Under the pieces are notes generated by a model. It ran no database searches and was not told where the DNA came from. It saw nothing but the letters and a program-made list of their open reading frames with translations. This document shows, piece after piece, positions 9,540 through 19,926 of a DNA stretch of 64,000 nt; the first letter of the stretch is position 1, and every line of letters begins with the position of its first letter. This stretch comes from Adiantum capillus-veneris. Its lineage: Eukaryota; Streptophyta; Polypodiopsida; Polypodiales; Pteridaceae. The position numbers and the translations under genes are program-made. The stretch covers positions 61,478,209 to 61,542,208 of the forward strand of contig CM043971.1 of NCBI GenBank assembly GCA_014529385.2, written 5' to 3'.

Positions 9540-10237
9540 TTAGGGTCTAAATTCTCCAACTGTCGACTCAAATAGCTTTGCATCTATTGGCTCATCCCTC
9601 AAGGATATTTTAGAGTAGCCTTCAGTACTTTTGGAAATAAAATCAGCACCACAATGCGATTTACCAAGATTGTGGAATATGCAAAACTCAAACTCCATCA
9701 GGAACATCATCCATCTGATTAATCTTCCTTGGATAATAACTTTGTTGATAAAAAATAGTAGTGTTTGATGATCCACATAGAAATGAAATAATTTGCCCAA
9801 TAAGTAATGTCGAAACTTGGTGGCACTGAAAACCATTCCCAGTGCTTCTCTCTCTGCGGTAGTATATCCTTGTTCAGCTAGAGTGAATCTTTGACTAGGA
9901 AAATAAATTGGATAATCTATTCTTCCATATGGTTGAGCTAGTATTGCCCCATTTTCATCTTCAAGGCATCAACATGCACATGGAATATAACATCCCAATA
10001 TGTTTGTCGGAGTACCGACTTATTGGTAATGGCATTTTTAAGACATTGACATCTTTCTTCACATTCAAAAGTCCAGATGAACTTATTGGTTTCCTTGGTA
10101 AGCTCATATAGAGGTAATTCCTTTGTAGAAAACATGTGAACAAACCTTCTGTAAAAATTTATATACCCCAAGAATGAACTCAATTTAGACACTGTGCGGG
10201 GGGGCCTTGGCCTGCTGGACACACTGGACTTTATCAT
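9540..10237 (-). pseudogene. Element B RNase H and RT thumb/connection, broken
   Basis: Two minus-strand frames cover it. 9938-10237 carries FLGYINFYRRFVH and PLYELTKE, typical of the region after the RT palm. 9540-9836 carries KFRHYLLG, FYVDHQTLLF and WMMFLMEFEF, the second half of a Ty3 RNase H. The first RNase H block (DASG region, about 9840-9960) is interrupted by stops. Element C has the same region mostly open at 29722-30288, which confirms the assignment. There is a single RNase H, unlike element A. Confidence 0.8.
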
Positions 10238-10343
10238 TGGCTCTCTCTATGCCATTTTTGGACACTATATTCCCCATTAATTGTCCCTTCTAGACCAAAA
10301 AGATAGACTTTAATGGATTCAAGCAGATCCTCTTCTCCTTGCA

Positions 10344-10900
10344 TCATTGAAAAACCATTTCCAAAAACAGTAGATGCTTCTGCTTGGTTGAGAATATAGT
10401 GAATTCATCCATAAATATAGCTAGAAATCTATGTAATAATTCACTTATTATCTCCATCATGCAATGCTGGAATGTTGTTAGAGCATTGCAGAGACCAAAT
10501 GGCATGACTAAATACATGAATGCACCCCAATCAATACTAAAAGTGGTTTTTCTCCTATCTTCAGGACCAATCTTTAATTGGTTATAGCCACTGTTGTCAT
10601 CCATAAAACTATACATATCATGGCCTGCAATCTCATCAAGAAGCATATCGGTGAAGGGTAATGGAAAGGGATATTTAACTGTTTGAGCATTCAATTTTTG
10701 GTAGACGTCCACACAGACTCTGAGTTTCCCATTCTTCTTCGGTACGACCACTATAGGGAATAGCCAATCACTGCTAGCGACCCTGTGATGAATCCGGCTT
10801 TCAGAAGGTTTTCAATTTTCTCGTTGACCTTTTTACCATAGTTTGGATTCATTTTGTACCTCTACAGACGTACTGGTCTAGCATCTGACTTCATAGGTAT
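10344..10900 (-). pseudogene. Element B reverse transcriptase palm, broken
   Basis: The open part (10344-10751) contains VVPKKNGKLRVCVD, FPLPFTDMLLDEIAG, MYSFMDDNSGYNQ, MPFGLCNA and the catalytic box as FMDEF. The second Asp of the usual xxDD box is Glu (codons GAT GAA). Element C has the same FMDEF, so the change predates their split or is a family trait. An extra residue in VCVDVYQKLN and a stop upstream near 10752-10800 show decay. Confidence 0.85.
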
Positions 10901-11062
10901 TTTGTGCTAGCAAACCTCTGGATCTACACCTTTCAAATTAGTATGTTCACATGCAAATACATCTTTGTATTTCTGGAATATAAGTCTAACATTTTCCTTC
11001 ATTTCTATGTTTAGATGCTTATTCACCTTGATTGATCGAGGAATTTCTTTAGAACCAAAATT

Positions 11063-11272
11063 TCACTCTTCAATCTCTTGATCATTTGGAAGCAACCAAT
11101 TTGGGCCACCTCCCTTCCTTTTGGCCAGTGACTCTGTAGCATAATCTTTGAGAGGATCTGTTAGTTTTGGATTCTCATTGTGAACTCCAGTGACCTCTTT
11201 AGTGTGCACTGGTGTATTGGAATCTGAATATCCCTCTTTGGAGTCAGATGGTTCCTCTGGCCGACCACACAA
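11063..11272 (-). pseudogene. Element B protease-RT linker
   Basis: This 69-residue frame ends in KRKGGGPNWLLPNDQEIEE. Element C has KRKGGGPNWLLPNDQEVEE at the same place between protease and RT. The near-identity of this block, against weak similarity on either side, marks it as functionally constrained in the family. Its role is unknown. Confidence 0.6.
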
Positions 11273-11580
11273 CTAAACTGGTCGCTCTCCAGGATTAAAT
11301 TTAGTGAACTGATCTAGAAACTGCTTTCTTTGTTTCTCAACTTAAGCCTTGTCAAATAACACCACATTCAAGTCAATTTCAGCTAACTAAAAAATGTTCA
11401 TGGTTGCAAGCATCCATTCAATCTTCTTAACCTCATATTTTTGGCAAAGTTCCTCAGGTTGAAGTGTTTTCTTCCAGCTTTGGTGCTATTTGTCCGGAGC
11501 TAGATTCTCCTTCTGATTCCTCAAATGGTTATGGTTTGATTCGTATAATCATGAACAACCTGCACCGTCCAAAGTCATGG

Positions 11581-11991
11581 TCATCCCAGTAGCATACCAT
11601 ATGCTCCTTGGATATCCAATACCGTAAAGCTGGTTATGAATTTCTCTTTACCCACCCTAATCTGCATGTTCTCAATCATACGAGTTGCTTCAACAACTCT
11701 ATGATCAACCATTCTAACCTTAAAGGGTGTTGGCTTTAAATCAATGATATCAAGCCTCTGTTGAAGATGTGCCCCCAGAATGTCCACACCTGCCCCTCCA
11801 TCTAGTATAACACCGGATAGCGGCTCCCATTGTTTTCTGACCTTGTAATCCACCTGGATTACTGGCACCTCATCGTCTTTGATAGTTGACAAATCTACTG
11901 CTCTGGCATCAGTTTCAACTTTTCTCCACTGTCTGATAAACTTTGTTGCATCAGTCAAAGTCTTCCCGATGTCATCTAATTCGACCGTCAA
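11581..11991 (-). pseudogene. Element B aspartic protease
   Basis: The frame holds a retropepsin-like domain: VRKQWEPLSGVILDGGAG gives the active-site block, with DGG in place of the common DSG/DTG. QGAYGMLLG, the second hydrophobic-Gly signature, lies at the end. Elements A, C and D also have DGGA, so this is not decay. The frame closes with a stop just after LLG, where the polyprotein should continue. Confidence 0.8.
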
Positions 11992-12424
11992 TTTCTGAAT
12001 TTGTTCACAAATTTTGACATAGATCTCTTCTCTCTCCTAGTCAAAATTATTATCAGAAGGAATTAGGACTATCTTCACATTGACAGTCCTTTATTCCTCT
12101 GTTTGTACTGAGCCTTGACTGACACTGAGAAAGACACAGTGATTTCTAATTCTATTGCACTCAAATCTGATTCGACCTGGCCGTAGATCATCCCCAAATC
12201 CTTGCACTACAGCAAGCATGGTCTCAAAGATTCTAGATCTTGACTGCTTTGATTGCCTTTTCTCAGAAGATGAGGCTGGTATCTTTTGAATAACATGAGC
12301 ATCAAAATTCTATGGTTGTTCTGGTAGCTTCTTAGCTAGATCCTCTATGATCTTAGCTGTTAGTTCTCACTGCTCTTGCCATTCATCGACTACCTTTTCC
12401 TTGCCCTTATCCTTCCAAAATTCT

Positions 12425-14076
12425 CTTTGCTAAGTCCATTTACTGGTTTTAGGAATGACTAGTTTCACAAGATCATTTGGAAGTTCTTCAATAATCACCC
12501 CTTTACTGCAAGTGACTGCCCATACTGAAACTGGTTCTAGCGCTTTTGCCTCAGTAGGCTCAGTATTGGGTGCATCTGGACATTGAGCTGCCAAAGTGCC
12601 CATATTTTCCACAACTATAGCAGTTAAGACATTGCTTCTAGAAATTGCTATGACCTCCTCCTTAGCCAATATCCCCTTGGTATCTTCCGCCCCCACCAAT
12701 ACCAATCCCACTGGTACATGAATTTTCCTCTTTAGGTCCACTTGTCATCTCTATCTTAGCTAATTCAATATTTGTAAATGCAATTAGAGACAGATCCTTA
12801 CCTTCTTGAAATGATGGATTTAAATGCCATACTTATTCCACAGATGTCTACACGCTTTGCAGTACGTGCACTGTGGGAATTCATTGGAAACATGATCTCT
12901 GAATTTGCATTTGGAGCACGAAGTTTCCATCTTCCTGAGATGACTGGTGGTTTGGTCTGGCTGATTTTAGCAATCTGCGTGGCCATTTTGTCAATTTTAC
13001 GAGACCAAGACCCTTTCTTAGCTTTGTCCTTTCTCTTTTCATCTGAACTACTATTAGAACTGTTAGAAGTCTCAATGGAGTTGGAATTCTCCGTAGAAGA
13101 GCTATTATTGCTAGACCTCTGCTTCTTATGGCTTTGCTCCTTCTTGGCTTGCTGCTCGAGCTTTAAAGCTCTCTGTACCAAGTCATTAAACTTCTTTGTG
13201 GGTGCAGGTACCTCTTGCTCTCTCAGCTTGTTGCCACAAAATCTATTTAAAAACCATGCACGCAGTCTTTTTTATGAAGGTGGTTCTTGTAGAAGCTATT
13301 CAACTCTTTGATCTTTTCCACATAGCTTCTTATAGACAATTTTCCTTGCCTAATCTTGTCCAGCTCACAGAGAATGCCTTTATTTCCACTATTGTCTGAG
13401 TCAAGCATGAAAGCCTTCATCAGTTTATTGTAAGACCTCAACTAGCAAGCTAGATAGTGGTAATACCATTTTCTTGCCGCATCCTTTTGTGTTTGAGGAA
13501 AATGTTTTCCCTAGTCATCTTCGTCAATATGATTTAATTCATCATATTACTCAAAGTCTTGAATGTGGACATCGGGATCATCTTTTTTTCCACCTTTGAA
13601 AATTAAAAAAGAGATATTTAAAGAATCAGTGTAATCATGCCTGTCCGTATCATCTCTGGTTCCTCTAGTCTTGGTAGCCTGACAACGACTAGATGACTTC
13701 CTCTAACGATTAGTGTCATCATCCCAGTGACCTTCCTTTCTATTTTTAGTCTTAGTCTATACCTTGGCCTTCCTGCTTCTATTATGATGACTACCTTTGC
13801 TACCCTTGGCCTCAATTGTCTTGTATGTGAACCTAGAACCTTGAGTCCTGGTTCTGCGTTCCTCACGCTCAGCCTCCTCCTCCTTGAGTGACTGGAATGC
13901 TAAGAGTCTTTGGCCTCTTCAGCATTACTCTACTACTCTTGAGCCTCAATCTCACTAGTAGGGTACATCTCAGTACCAGAATCTCTTGCTGACACTTCTG
14001 GAATAGGGTCGACTCATGTGGAATCAATGCAAAATTGGGTTGATGAATTTTGACCACGATTGACTCTCGGCAGCAT
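12425..14076 (-). pseudogene. Element B gag with zinc knuckles, broken
   Basis: Reading across stops and frames from a Met at 14076 (MLPRVNRG) gives an acidic/basic N-terminal tail. Next is a capsid core with FPQTQKDAARKWYYHYL (about 13.46-13.5 kb) and ELDKIRQGKLSIRSYVEK (13.3-13.4 kb). A Ser/Asn-rich linker precedes two tandem CCHC-like knuckles near 12.83-12.93 kb. In both, the last Cys is lost (CSKCKFRDHVSNEF and CTYCKACRHLWNKY), whereas element C retains them. The capsid core is recognisable as Retrotrans_gag. At least six stops make it non-functional. Confidence 0.75.
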
Positions 14077-14160
14077 GTTTGTACCTAAGAATTCTAACTG
14101 GGAGACAGATCTCGCTAGTCTAAGAGCAATCAGTTCTAGCCACCTTGATCGCCAAAATGG

Positions 14161-14640
14161 AATGAGAGGTGGCCTCTTCAAATAGTTGTTCCAATGTTAG
14201 AGTTCAGAGCTAGTGATTATCTAGGCACTTCAGTTAGTGATGAGGACTAGAATTAAGTACTGAAAACAAAGAGCTGAACTGGAATAATGTACTGAAATGG
14301 AAGACTAGGAACGGTATTATAGATTCAAATCAGTAGTACATAGATAATCAATACATTGTACAACAGGCTTAAGCTAAGATGAAGTCTAGGAATTGGTTAC
14401 AAGAGTAAGTGATTACAAAGTTGAAAGCCAAAAGCTTATGAAGCTAAAAGTCTAGAAGTGCAACACAAACAAAACACTTGATACACCATCTAGAGGCCTT
14501 GTTTACCTTAATCTTTCTCTCTCTAGTGATGTATAGTTGGCCAATAGTAAATGCTCCAACTTTCGCTTTTATCTGCATGAACAAATCTAGAAGCATTGTA
14601 GAACAAACATTGCACCCATACCAAGTCTTAATAACTTCCC
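14161..14640. other. No gene seen; possible element B leader or LTR remnant
   Basis: No protein similarity is visible. The stretch follows element B gag and could hold its 5' LTR, but no second copy exists in the window to prove it. The end (near 14473) carries AACACTTGATAC, repeated near 14998 next to another CT tract. Confidence 0.3.
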
Positions 14641-14643
<3 letters not shown>

Positions 14644-14687
<44 letters not shown>

Positions 14688-14857
14688 GTAGACCTTAGTT
14701 TACAATATGTCAATGAAAAAAATTTAGTTTATTAGGTTTTTTCCACATGGAAAAAGCCTAGGTCAATGAGCTAGGTTTGAATATGTTATGTTTTGTCCCA
14801 CATTGACAAATCTTGCTATCTTGCGAGACATGAATTGCACCCATACCAAATTGGAAT

Positions 14858-14911
<54 letters not shown>

Positions 14912-15036
14912 CAATACATTATAGTTGACAAGAATTGACAAAGTTTTAATCTTTAACCTTTGTCCACATGGGACCTTTAGAGGGTTTGCAAGGAAAACTT
15001 AACACTTGATACAAAATCTAGACAATTAGTTTCCTT

Positions 15037-15088
<52 letters not shown>
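14644..15088. repeat. Three (CT)n microsatellites with repeated flanks
   Basis: Pure CT runs of roughly 40-50 bases lie at about 14644-14685, 14862-14909 and 15041-15088. TTGCACCCATACCAA precedes the first two (14608 and 14834), and CACTTGATAC..ATCTAGA occurs at 14476 and 15003. The tracts therefore arose by duplication of a larger segment, not independently. Confidence 0.75.
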
Positions 15089-15093
<5 letters not shown>

Positions 15094-15326
15094 AAAAAAA
15101 CGCAGCCGTTTTTTGACCTAGTAGACAACAATTCACTCTTTTGATCATAACTTTTTCATCCGAACTCCGATTTGGGTGATCTGTAACATCAATAGAAGAG
15201 CATGAAGCTCTCTACGCATTGATGTAAAGACATAAATTTTCAAAGTTATGGAAGGCACTTCTATAACAGCATTTCCAAAGTGAACAGGTACAAGAAAATT
15301 GACTCTCATCTCTTATTTTACATACA

Positions 15327-16277
15327 ATGTCTTCTGGCACTCGCAAAGGTTCTTCTTCTTCAACAAGGTCCACAACCATTGTGGAAAATGATCCAAGATC
15401 TCCTAAGTGTGGAGATAGCAACACAGTCACCCAACCAACGACATCGGAAACCATGATCATGGCATACTTGGTATCATTGCAAGTGACCGTAAACAAACAA
15501 GGAGAAGACTTAGGAGCACTTGCAGTGGAGAATGGCACACTAAGGGTACTTATGGTTGAGAATGAGAATCTCAAGATAACACTTGAGATGCAAACAACAT
15601 GTGTGATGCAACTTGAAGAGGAAATCAAGGAATGTAAACGCTCTCTTGTGGACTTGAATGCTTTGAAGGAGCGGATGAGCAAAGTAGATCATGACCATGT
15701 ATTGAAAGAGGAGAAATTTGACACCATGAGCCGGGATGTATGTGACATGAAAAATGTATGCACAAATAAGTCTTGGGCTGATGTATGTGGTAGCAATGTG
15801 GTTGCTAATTCCTCACTCATGCAAGATATGGCTCAAACAAAGAATGTTGAGAATGTGGATGTGGAGAAGTTGAAGGAACGGGAGCGACGTTCCAAGAACA
15901 TTGTTATTCGTGGAATTCTCAAAGAGAAGCTAGAAACACCTCCTTCTCTTGCTATTGTTATTGAAGATTTCTTCAAAACCCACTTTGGCATGTCCAGAGT
16001 TATGGTCTATGGAGCACATAGAGTGGGGAAGCAAGGAGCTCCTCGCTCGGGAGAACGGCCAATTGTATGCACCATGCTTGATGAGACCAAGCGAAAGATT
16101 ATCCTTGATAATAGTTTGATCTATTTGAGGGATACAAAATGTTTTGTATGTGAATATCGCACTATCAAGCAACAAAATATGTGTCGCAAGGAATATGAGG
16201 AAAAGAATAAGAAAAACAAAGAGATCTCTCATGAAGAAAATGTACCCAAGGAGGAGACAAGTTCATCGAGCAAATAG
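15327..16277 (+). CDS. LINE ORF1 protein: coiled coil plus RRM-like domain
   Basis: This uninterrupted ORF of 316 residues starts at ATG 15327. A Ser/Thr-rich N-terminus is followed by a coiled coil (about residues 60-125, with regular Leu/Val/Met and Glu/Lys). The C-terminal part (about 190-300) begins RRSKNIVIRGI and includes RPIVCTMLDETKRKIIL and a final RKEYEEKNKK. This is the pattern of L1-type ORF1 RNA chaperones (trimeric coiled coil, RRM, C-terminal domain). No CCHC knuckle is present, unlike most L1 ORF1 proteins of flowering plants. It would bind LINE RNA. The intact frame suggests a young insertion. Confidence 0.75.
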   Translation: MSSGTRKGSSSSTRSTTIVENDPRSPKCGDSNTVTQPTTSETMIMAYLVSLQVTVNKQGEDLGALAVENGTLRVLMVENENLKITLEMQTTCVMQLEEEIKECKRSLVDLNALKERMSKVDHDHVLKEEKFDTMSRDVCDMKNVCTNKSWADVCGSNVVANSSLMQDMAQTKNVENVDVEKLKERERRSKNIVIRGILKEKLETPPSLAIVIEDFFKTHFGMSRVMVYGAHRVGKQGAPRSGERPIVCTMLDETKRKIILDNSLIYLRDTKCFVCEYRTIKQQNMCRKEYEEKNKKNKEISHEENVPKEETSSSSK

Positions 16278-16316
16278 GGATGTGTGACCTATGAGACCAA
16301 GTTACAATTGAAAATA

Positions 16317-17192
16317 TGATTTTGGAATTGTAATGGATACCCATGGAATGCAGGGGTTGGCATTGATTAACTAACAAGCAAACCGATGTTGCACTTCTTG
16401 TTGAAACTTGGGAGCATGATACACAAAGGATTAACAGCTTGGAGAACCACAATCTACATTCATTGATGTGGTCAAAGAATCTTAAGCAACAAAGAGGACA
16501 AGGAGGGGTAGCATGTATGGTTAAGAAAGGATTGGAAGATTTTGTGTCAATTGTGAAAGATGACAGGTACAAACGTTATGTATGGCTAAAAATTATGACA
16601 CCAAAAAGAGCACCCATTTTTGTAGCCGGTTGCTACATTCCTCATCATGATTCTCCCTTTTATGCTTGCATGGATAGAGATCATCCATTTTTTGACTTAG
16701 AAGAGGACATTGCTTATTTCAAAGGTGAAGGTGATGTTATTGTATTTGGGGATATGAATGCTCGCACAAAAACATGATACTCAACAGTTTGATATGCCAT
16801 ACATTTCAAGGGAGTTGGAGGAAGTTCACTTGTATGATCGTTCTTCAATGGATGAGAAAGAGCCGGATCACTATGGAAGGTTACTTTTACACATGTGTAA
16901 TAGCACGGGTATGCTCATTGCCAATGGTGTATCTTTGTGGAGTGGAACCAATGGATTTACATGTAGGAGACATAATGGGGATAGTGTGATTGACTATATA
17001 CTGCTCTCTGAAGCCATCATGTATCACATAAATAATTTTATGTTTGGCCAATGGACCCGGAATTTGACTGTTGCACCTTATGTATTGACCTTTCATGTGC
17101 AGAAGCAACTAAGCATGATAATCGCAGCCAAAGGAAAGAGAAATTATCACTATGTATGGATATCAAACGGGCACCAATGTACATTCAAATAA
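16317..17192 (+). pseudogene. LINE ORF2 endonuclease domain, frameshifted, RT missing
   Basis: Sequence from about 16317 reads FWNCNGYPWNAGVGI, the usual start of an EEP endonuclease, then TDVALLVETWEHD after a stop. The frame 16439-16777 carries RGQGGVACMVKK and the catalytic block VFGDMNART. A frameshift near 16770 leads to 16758-17192, with LHMCNSTGMLIANG and SVIDYILLS. The final SDH motif is not evident. Translation ends shortly after, with no RT fingers or palm. Confidence 0.75.
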
Positions 17193-17370
17193 AATTTATG
17201 GATGAAGAAGCTTCAATATGATGCACCATTGGAAACTAAATGGTAAGATTTCAAGAAATTTATTTGTTCTTGTGCCGAAGAATGCTTTGCTATAAAGCAT
17301 CTCCATGGTATCAACAAAGATAGATCACGCAAAAGGTGGTTTGATAAAGAATTTCAATCTAGTCCATCGA

Positions 17371-17590
17371 ACATAAATCTAGATCTAATTTAATCTTAAA
17401 CTCAAAATAAACCTAACCTAATCTAATCTAACGTAAATCTAAATCTAACGTAAATAAACCTAAATCTAATCTAATCTAACCTAAATAAACCTAAATCTAA
17501 TCTAGCATAAATCTAAATCTATCATAATCTTAAACTCAACATAAACATAAATCTAAATGTAATCTAACCTAATCTAATTTAAATTTCTTT
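17371..17590. repeat. Degenerate CTAAAT/CTAATC simple repeat
   Basis: About 200 bases consist of CTAAAT, CTAATC and AACCTAAATAAAC variants. The look is faintly telomere-like, but the exact plant CCCTAAA array is absent, so this is a simple satellite. It marks the truncated end of the LINE. Confidence 0.7.
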
Positions 17591-17690
17591 CTCTCTTTGT
17601 TGTCTCCCCTTACCTCTCTCTTTCGTCTTCTCCCCCCCTCTCTCTCTCTTTGGTTTTTTATTCTCAGATCTCTCTTTCTCTTTGTTGAAC

Positions 17691-18355
17691 AGGTCTTGAG
17701 TCAACTCCTCGTATGTTGGCTACATCTTTAAGGTCTCTTGGGGTAGTTTCCTACGACGTTAAAACTCTCTTCTTCTCGGGTGTGTGTGGGTGTGTGTGTG
17801 TGCCAATAAAAAGAGGAAAATGGTATAACCTTTCTATCACCCAAGTGTGGTAGATTGGTTATGCCATTTCCCTCTTGAATAATAGGTCTTGAGTTCAACT
17901 CCTCGTCGGCTAGATCTTTAAGGTCTCTTGGGATAGTTTCCTACAATGTTAAAACTCTCTTCTTCTCGGGTATGTGTGGGTGTGGGTGTGGGTGTGGGTG
18001 TGTCTGTATGTGCCAATAAAAGAGGAAAATGGTATAACCTTTCTATCACTCAAGTGTGGTAGATTGGTTATGCCATTTCCCTCTTTAATAACAAGTCTTG
18101 AGTTCAACTCCCCGTCGGCTAGATCTTTAAGGTCTCTTGGGATAGTTTCCTACGACGTTAAAACTCTCTTCTTCTTGGGTGTGTGTGTGTGCCAATAAAA
18201 AGAGGAAAATGGTATAACCTTTCTATCACCCAAGTGTGGTAGATTGTTATGCCATTTCCCTCTTGAATAATAGGTCTTGAGTTCAACTCCTCATCGGCTA
18301 GATATTTAAGGTCTCTTGGGATAGTTTCCTACAATGTTAAAAGTCTCTTCTTCTT
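17691..18355 (+). repeat. Tandem array of four tRNA-like SINE units
   Basis: The unit GGTCTTGAGTTCAACTCC... begins at 17692, 17885, 18094 and 18273 (spacing 193, 209 and 179 bp). Within a unit, TGGTAGATTGG matches the Pol III A-box consensus exactly (17848-17858, 18057-18067). GTTCAACTC matches the B-box consensus (17893-17901, 18102-18110, 18281-18289), 34 bases after the A box as in tRNA genes. Each unit contains a variable GTGTGTGTGG tract and CCAATAAA. A tRNA-derived SINE amplified in tandem is the best reading. Confidence 0.65.
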
Positions 18356-18375
18356 CTTCTCTCTTCTCTCGCTCT

Positions 18376-18458
18376 GTGTGTGTGTGTGTGTATGCATTCT
18401 TTGTTTATGCATGTGTGTGTGTGTGTGTGTGTTTTTGTTTATGCATGTGCTCTCTCTA

Positions 18459-18501
<43 letters not shown>

Positions 18502-18507
18502 AACACA

Positions 18508-18579
<72 letters not shown>

Positions 18580-18646
18580 ATAGAAAGAGGGGAAGGGAAC
18601 ATGAGAGAGAGGAGAGGGAAGGAGCATATGTGGCTCTCCTTCCTCT

Positions 18647-18711
<65 letters not shown>

Positions 18712-18720
18712 AGAAAGAGA
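18376..18720. repeat. Compound GT / CT / GA microsatellite
   Basis: Runs of (GT), (CT) and (GA) follow one another, ending in a GT run of more than 50 bases near 18650-18708. Apparent ORFs made of Cys-Val or Leu-Ser are artefacts of these runs. No gene is present. Confidence 0.9.
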
Positions 18721-18757
18721 GAGAGAGGGAGAGCGTGGGTTACCTCTTTGCTTGCTT

Positions 18758-18801
18758 GAGCGTCGAAAACTCAGATCTGAGATCTGAGTTTTCGGGCGCT
18801 C
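18758..18801. repeat. Near-perfect palindrome
   Basis: GAAAACTCAGATC (18765-18777) and its reverse complement GATCTGAGTTTTC (18781-18793) are separated by TGA. Outer arms GAGCG/CGCTC (18758-18762, 18797-18801) extend the stem with a small mismatch. The palindrome lies just inside the CACTA-like segment. Confidence 0.8.
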
Positions 18802-18809
18802 TCGGTTTA

Positions 18810-18968
18810 TTTTTTACCCCTGTCAGTGTCGCTATGGGCATCACTATGGGCGTCTCTATGAGCATCACTATGTTACAAATAAACTAGGGATTCCATAGCA
18901 ACGCCGTGAATTTTCACTTTTAAGCATCGCATTGGGAGCGTCGCTAATGTGAAGTGCCTCTTGTAGTG
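18810..18968 (-). mobile_element. CACTA (En/Spm-type) transposon terminus
   Basis: Read from 18968 leftwards on the minus strand the sequence is CACTACAAGAGGCACTTCAC, with CACTA and the following CAAGA typical of En/Spm terminal inverted repeats. Subterminal direct repeats (GGGCATCACTATG, GGGCGTCTCTATG, GAGCATCACTATG at about 18835-18870, and AGCGTCGC) fit transposase-binding arrays. The partner end was not found, so this is a single terminus. Confidence 0.6.
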
Positions 18969-19926
18969 TCTGTTGGATCTAGGATGCACAAAAGATTTTA
19001 GAATAGATTGTTTGGAATGGATTTCTCCACTAGTATGGATACATTTCCTTGGCCTATCTTTATACCACAACAAGTGTAATATTCATTGGTTCTACACATG
19101 CAACCAACACAAACAGTCTTATTGTCAAGTATCATGTGCAGTTTCTTTGAAGATTCAAAGTCCATCCTAAAAATGAAAGAAGGTTAGAAAAGTTAAAGTT
19201 GAAACCACAATAAAAATATTACAGTGGACTATAAGTTACACAAGTGGTGGAGATTGAGACCAAATAATCCATGATACTTTAGGTTGAACAAGTGGTGGAG
19301 CTTGAAACTATAAAAACTCATGATACTTCTGGTTGGGTATATATTGAAGTTTCAGATCAATGAAATCATTGATACTAGGGATGGTATATTGGAGATAAGA
19401 TAGAAGCTTCTGGCCCTGGGGGATTCACCATGGAAAACTTACCACACCACGTAAGTGCGAGGGAGGGTTTTTTTTTTACAAGTTACATAAGCGTATAAGT
19501 TAGGGACAGGCCCCCAATAATTTATCCCCCAAGCTTCCAAATAAAGGAGGGGGTATCATATTTATTAGTTTGGGGGGATTGAGAAAAGAGAAAAATGAGA
19601 GGAAGTTTTTGTGTTTCAAAATCATGGCTTCCCAAAAGAGTCTTCCCTTGAACTTTTGAGTCGGTAGATACAAAGATCCATGCAAGAACTAACATTTCTT
19701 TGTATGAATTGCTTGTTTTGTGATCATAGTTCATTTGTTGAGGGATGCAAGCTATAAAGAGTTTTTATAGATGCAAATTTACACAAAGTACCTAGCACAA
19801 CTTTATGACCATGTTTTTTGAGTAATTTAGATGGGGAATAATTGGACAAGTAGCTAGAGTGCAAGCTAAGTGGGTACATAGTTTGAAAGTCAAACTAAGA
19901 CACATTTAGGGTACATCTAAATTGTG
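18969..19926. other. Unique-looking spacer with two satellite cores
   Basis: No coding region is supported. ACAAGTGGTGGAGATTGAGAC and GAACAAGTGGTGGAGCTTG (about 19240-19310) are isolated copies of the satellite core that fills 34-63 kb, in the minus orientation. A poly(T) tract sits at about 19470. Confidence 0.5.

Larger units (their letters stand above)
9362..14160 (-). mobile_element. Element B: older Ty3 element, upstream portion, split by element A
   Basis: Minus-strand order is gag (about 14.1-13.2 kb), zinc knuckles (12.9 kb), protease (11.9-11.6 kb), RT (10.9-10.2 kb) and RNase H (10.2-9.5 kb). The element continues at 1-61. All domains are related to element C and are broken by many stops and frameshifts. 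The right LTR was not delimited. A possible LTR/leader border is near 14158 (sense ..CTCATTCCA followed by TTTTGGCG), but I found no matching second LTR. Confidence 0.85.
15090..17370 (+). mobile_element. LINE (non-LTR retrotransposon), 5' half only
   Basis: A 5' leader, an ORF1 and an apurinic-type endonuclease are present in the usual order, but no reverse transcriptase follows. Sequence turns into a CTAAAT-type simple repeat at about 17370. Loss of the 3' half is unusual because LINE insertions normally lose the 5' end. A later deletion or replacement is likely. Confidence 0.8.

Noticed and set aside
12778-13311. A 177-residue plus-strand ORF with hydrophobic Leu-rich stretches
   Set aside because: It is antisense to the element B gag and zinc-knuckle region, which is supported by homology with element C.
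14152-14170. A primer-binding site and LTR border for element B
   Set aside because: TTTTGGCG after CATTCCA is suggestive, but no paired LTR or matching tRNA was identified, so it is only mentioned as possible.
15212-15682. A 156-residue minus-strand ORF
   Set aside because: It is antisense to the LINE ORF1, whose coiled coil and RRM-like motifs are clear on the plus strand.
17371-17590. Interstitial telomere
   Set aside because: The units are CTAAAT/CTAATC variants. CCCTAAA is not present in tandem.
17848-17901. A functional tRNA gene
   Set aside because: A and B boxes match, but the flanking acceptor stem and anticodon arm do not fold as a tRNA by inspection. A SINE is a better fit.
18334-18759. 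ORFs of 110-141 residues rich in Cys-Val and Leu-Ser
   Set aside because: They are read from GT, CT and GA microsatellites.
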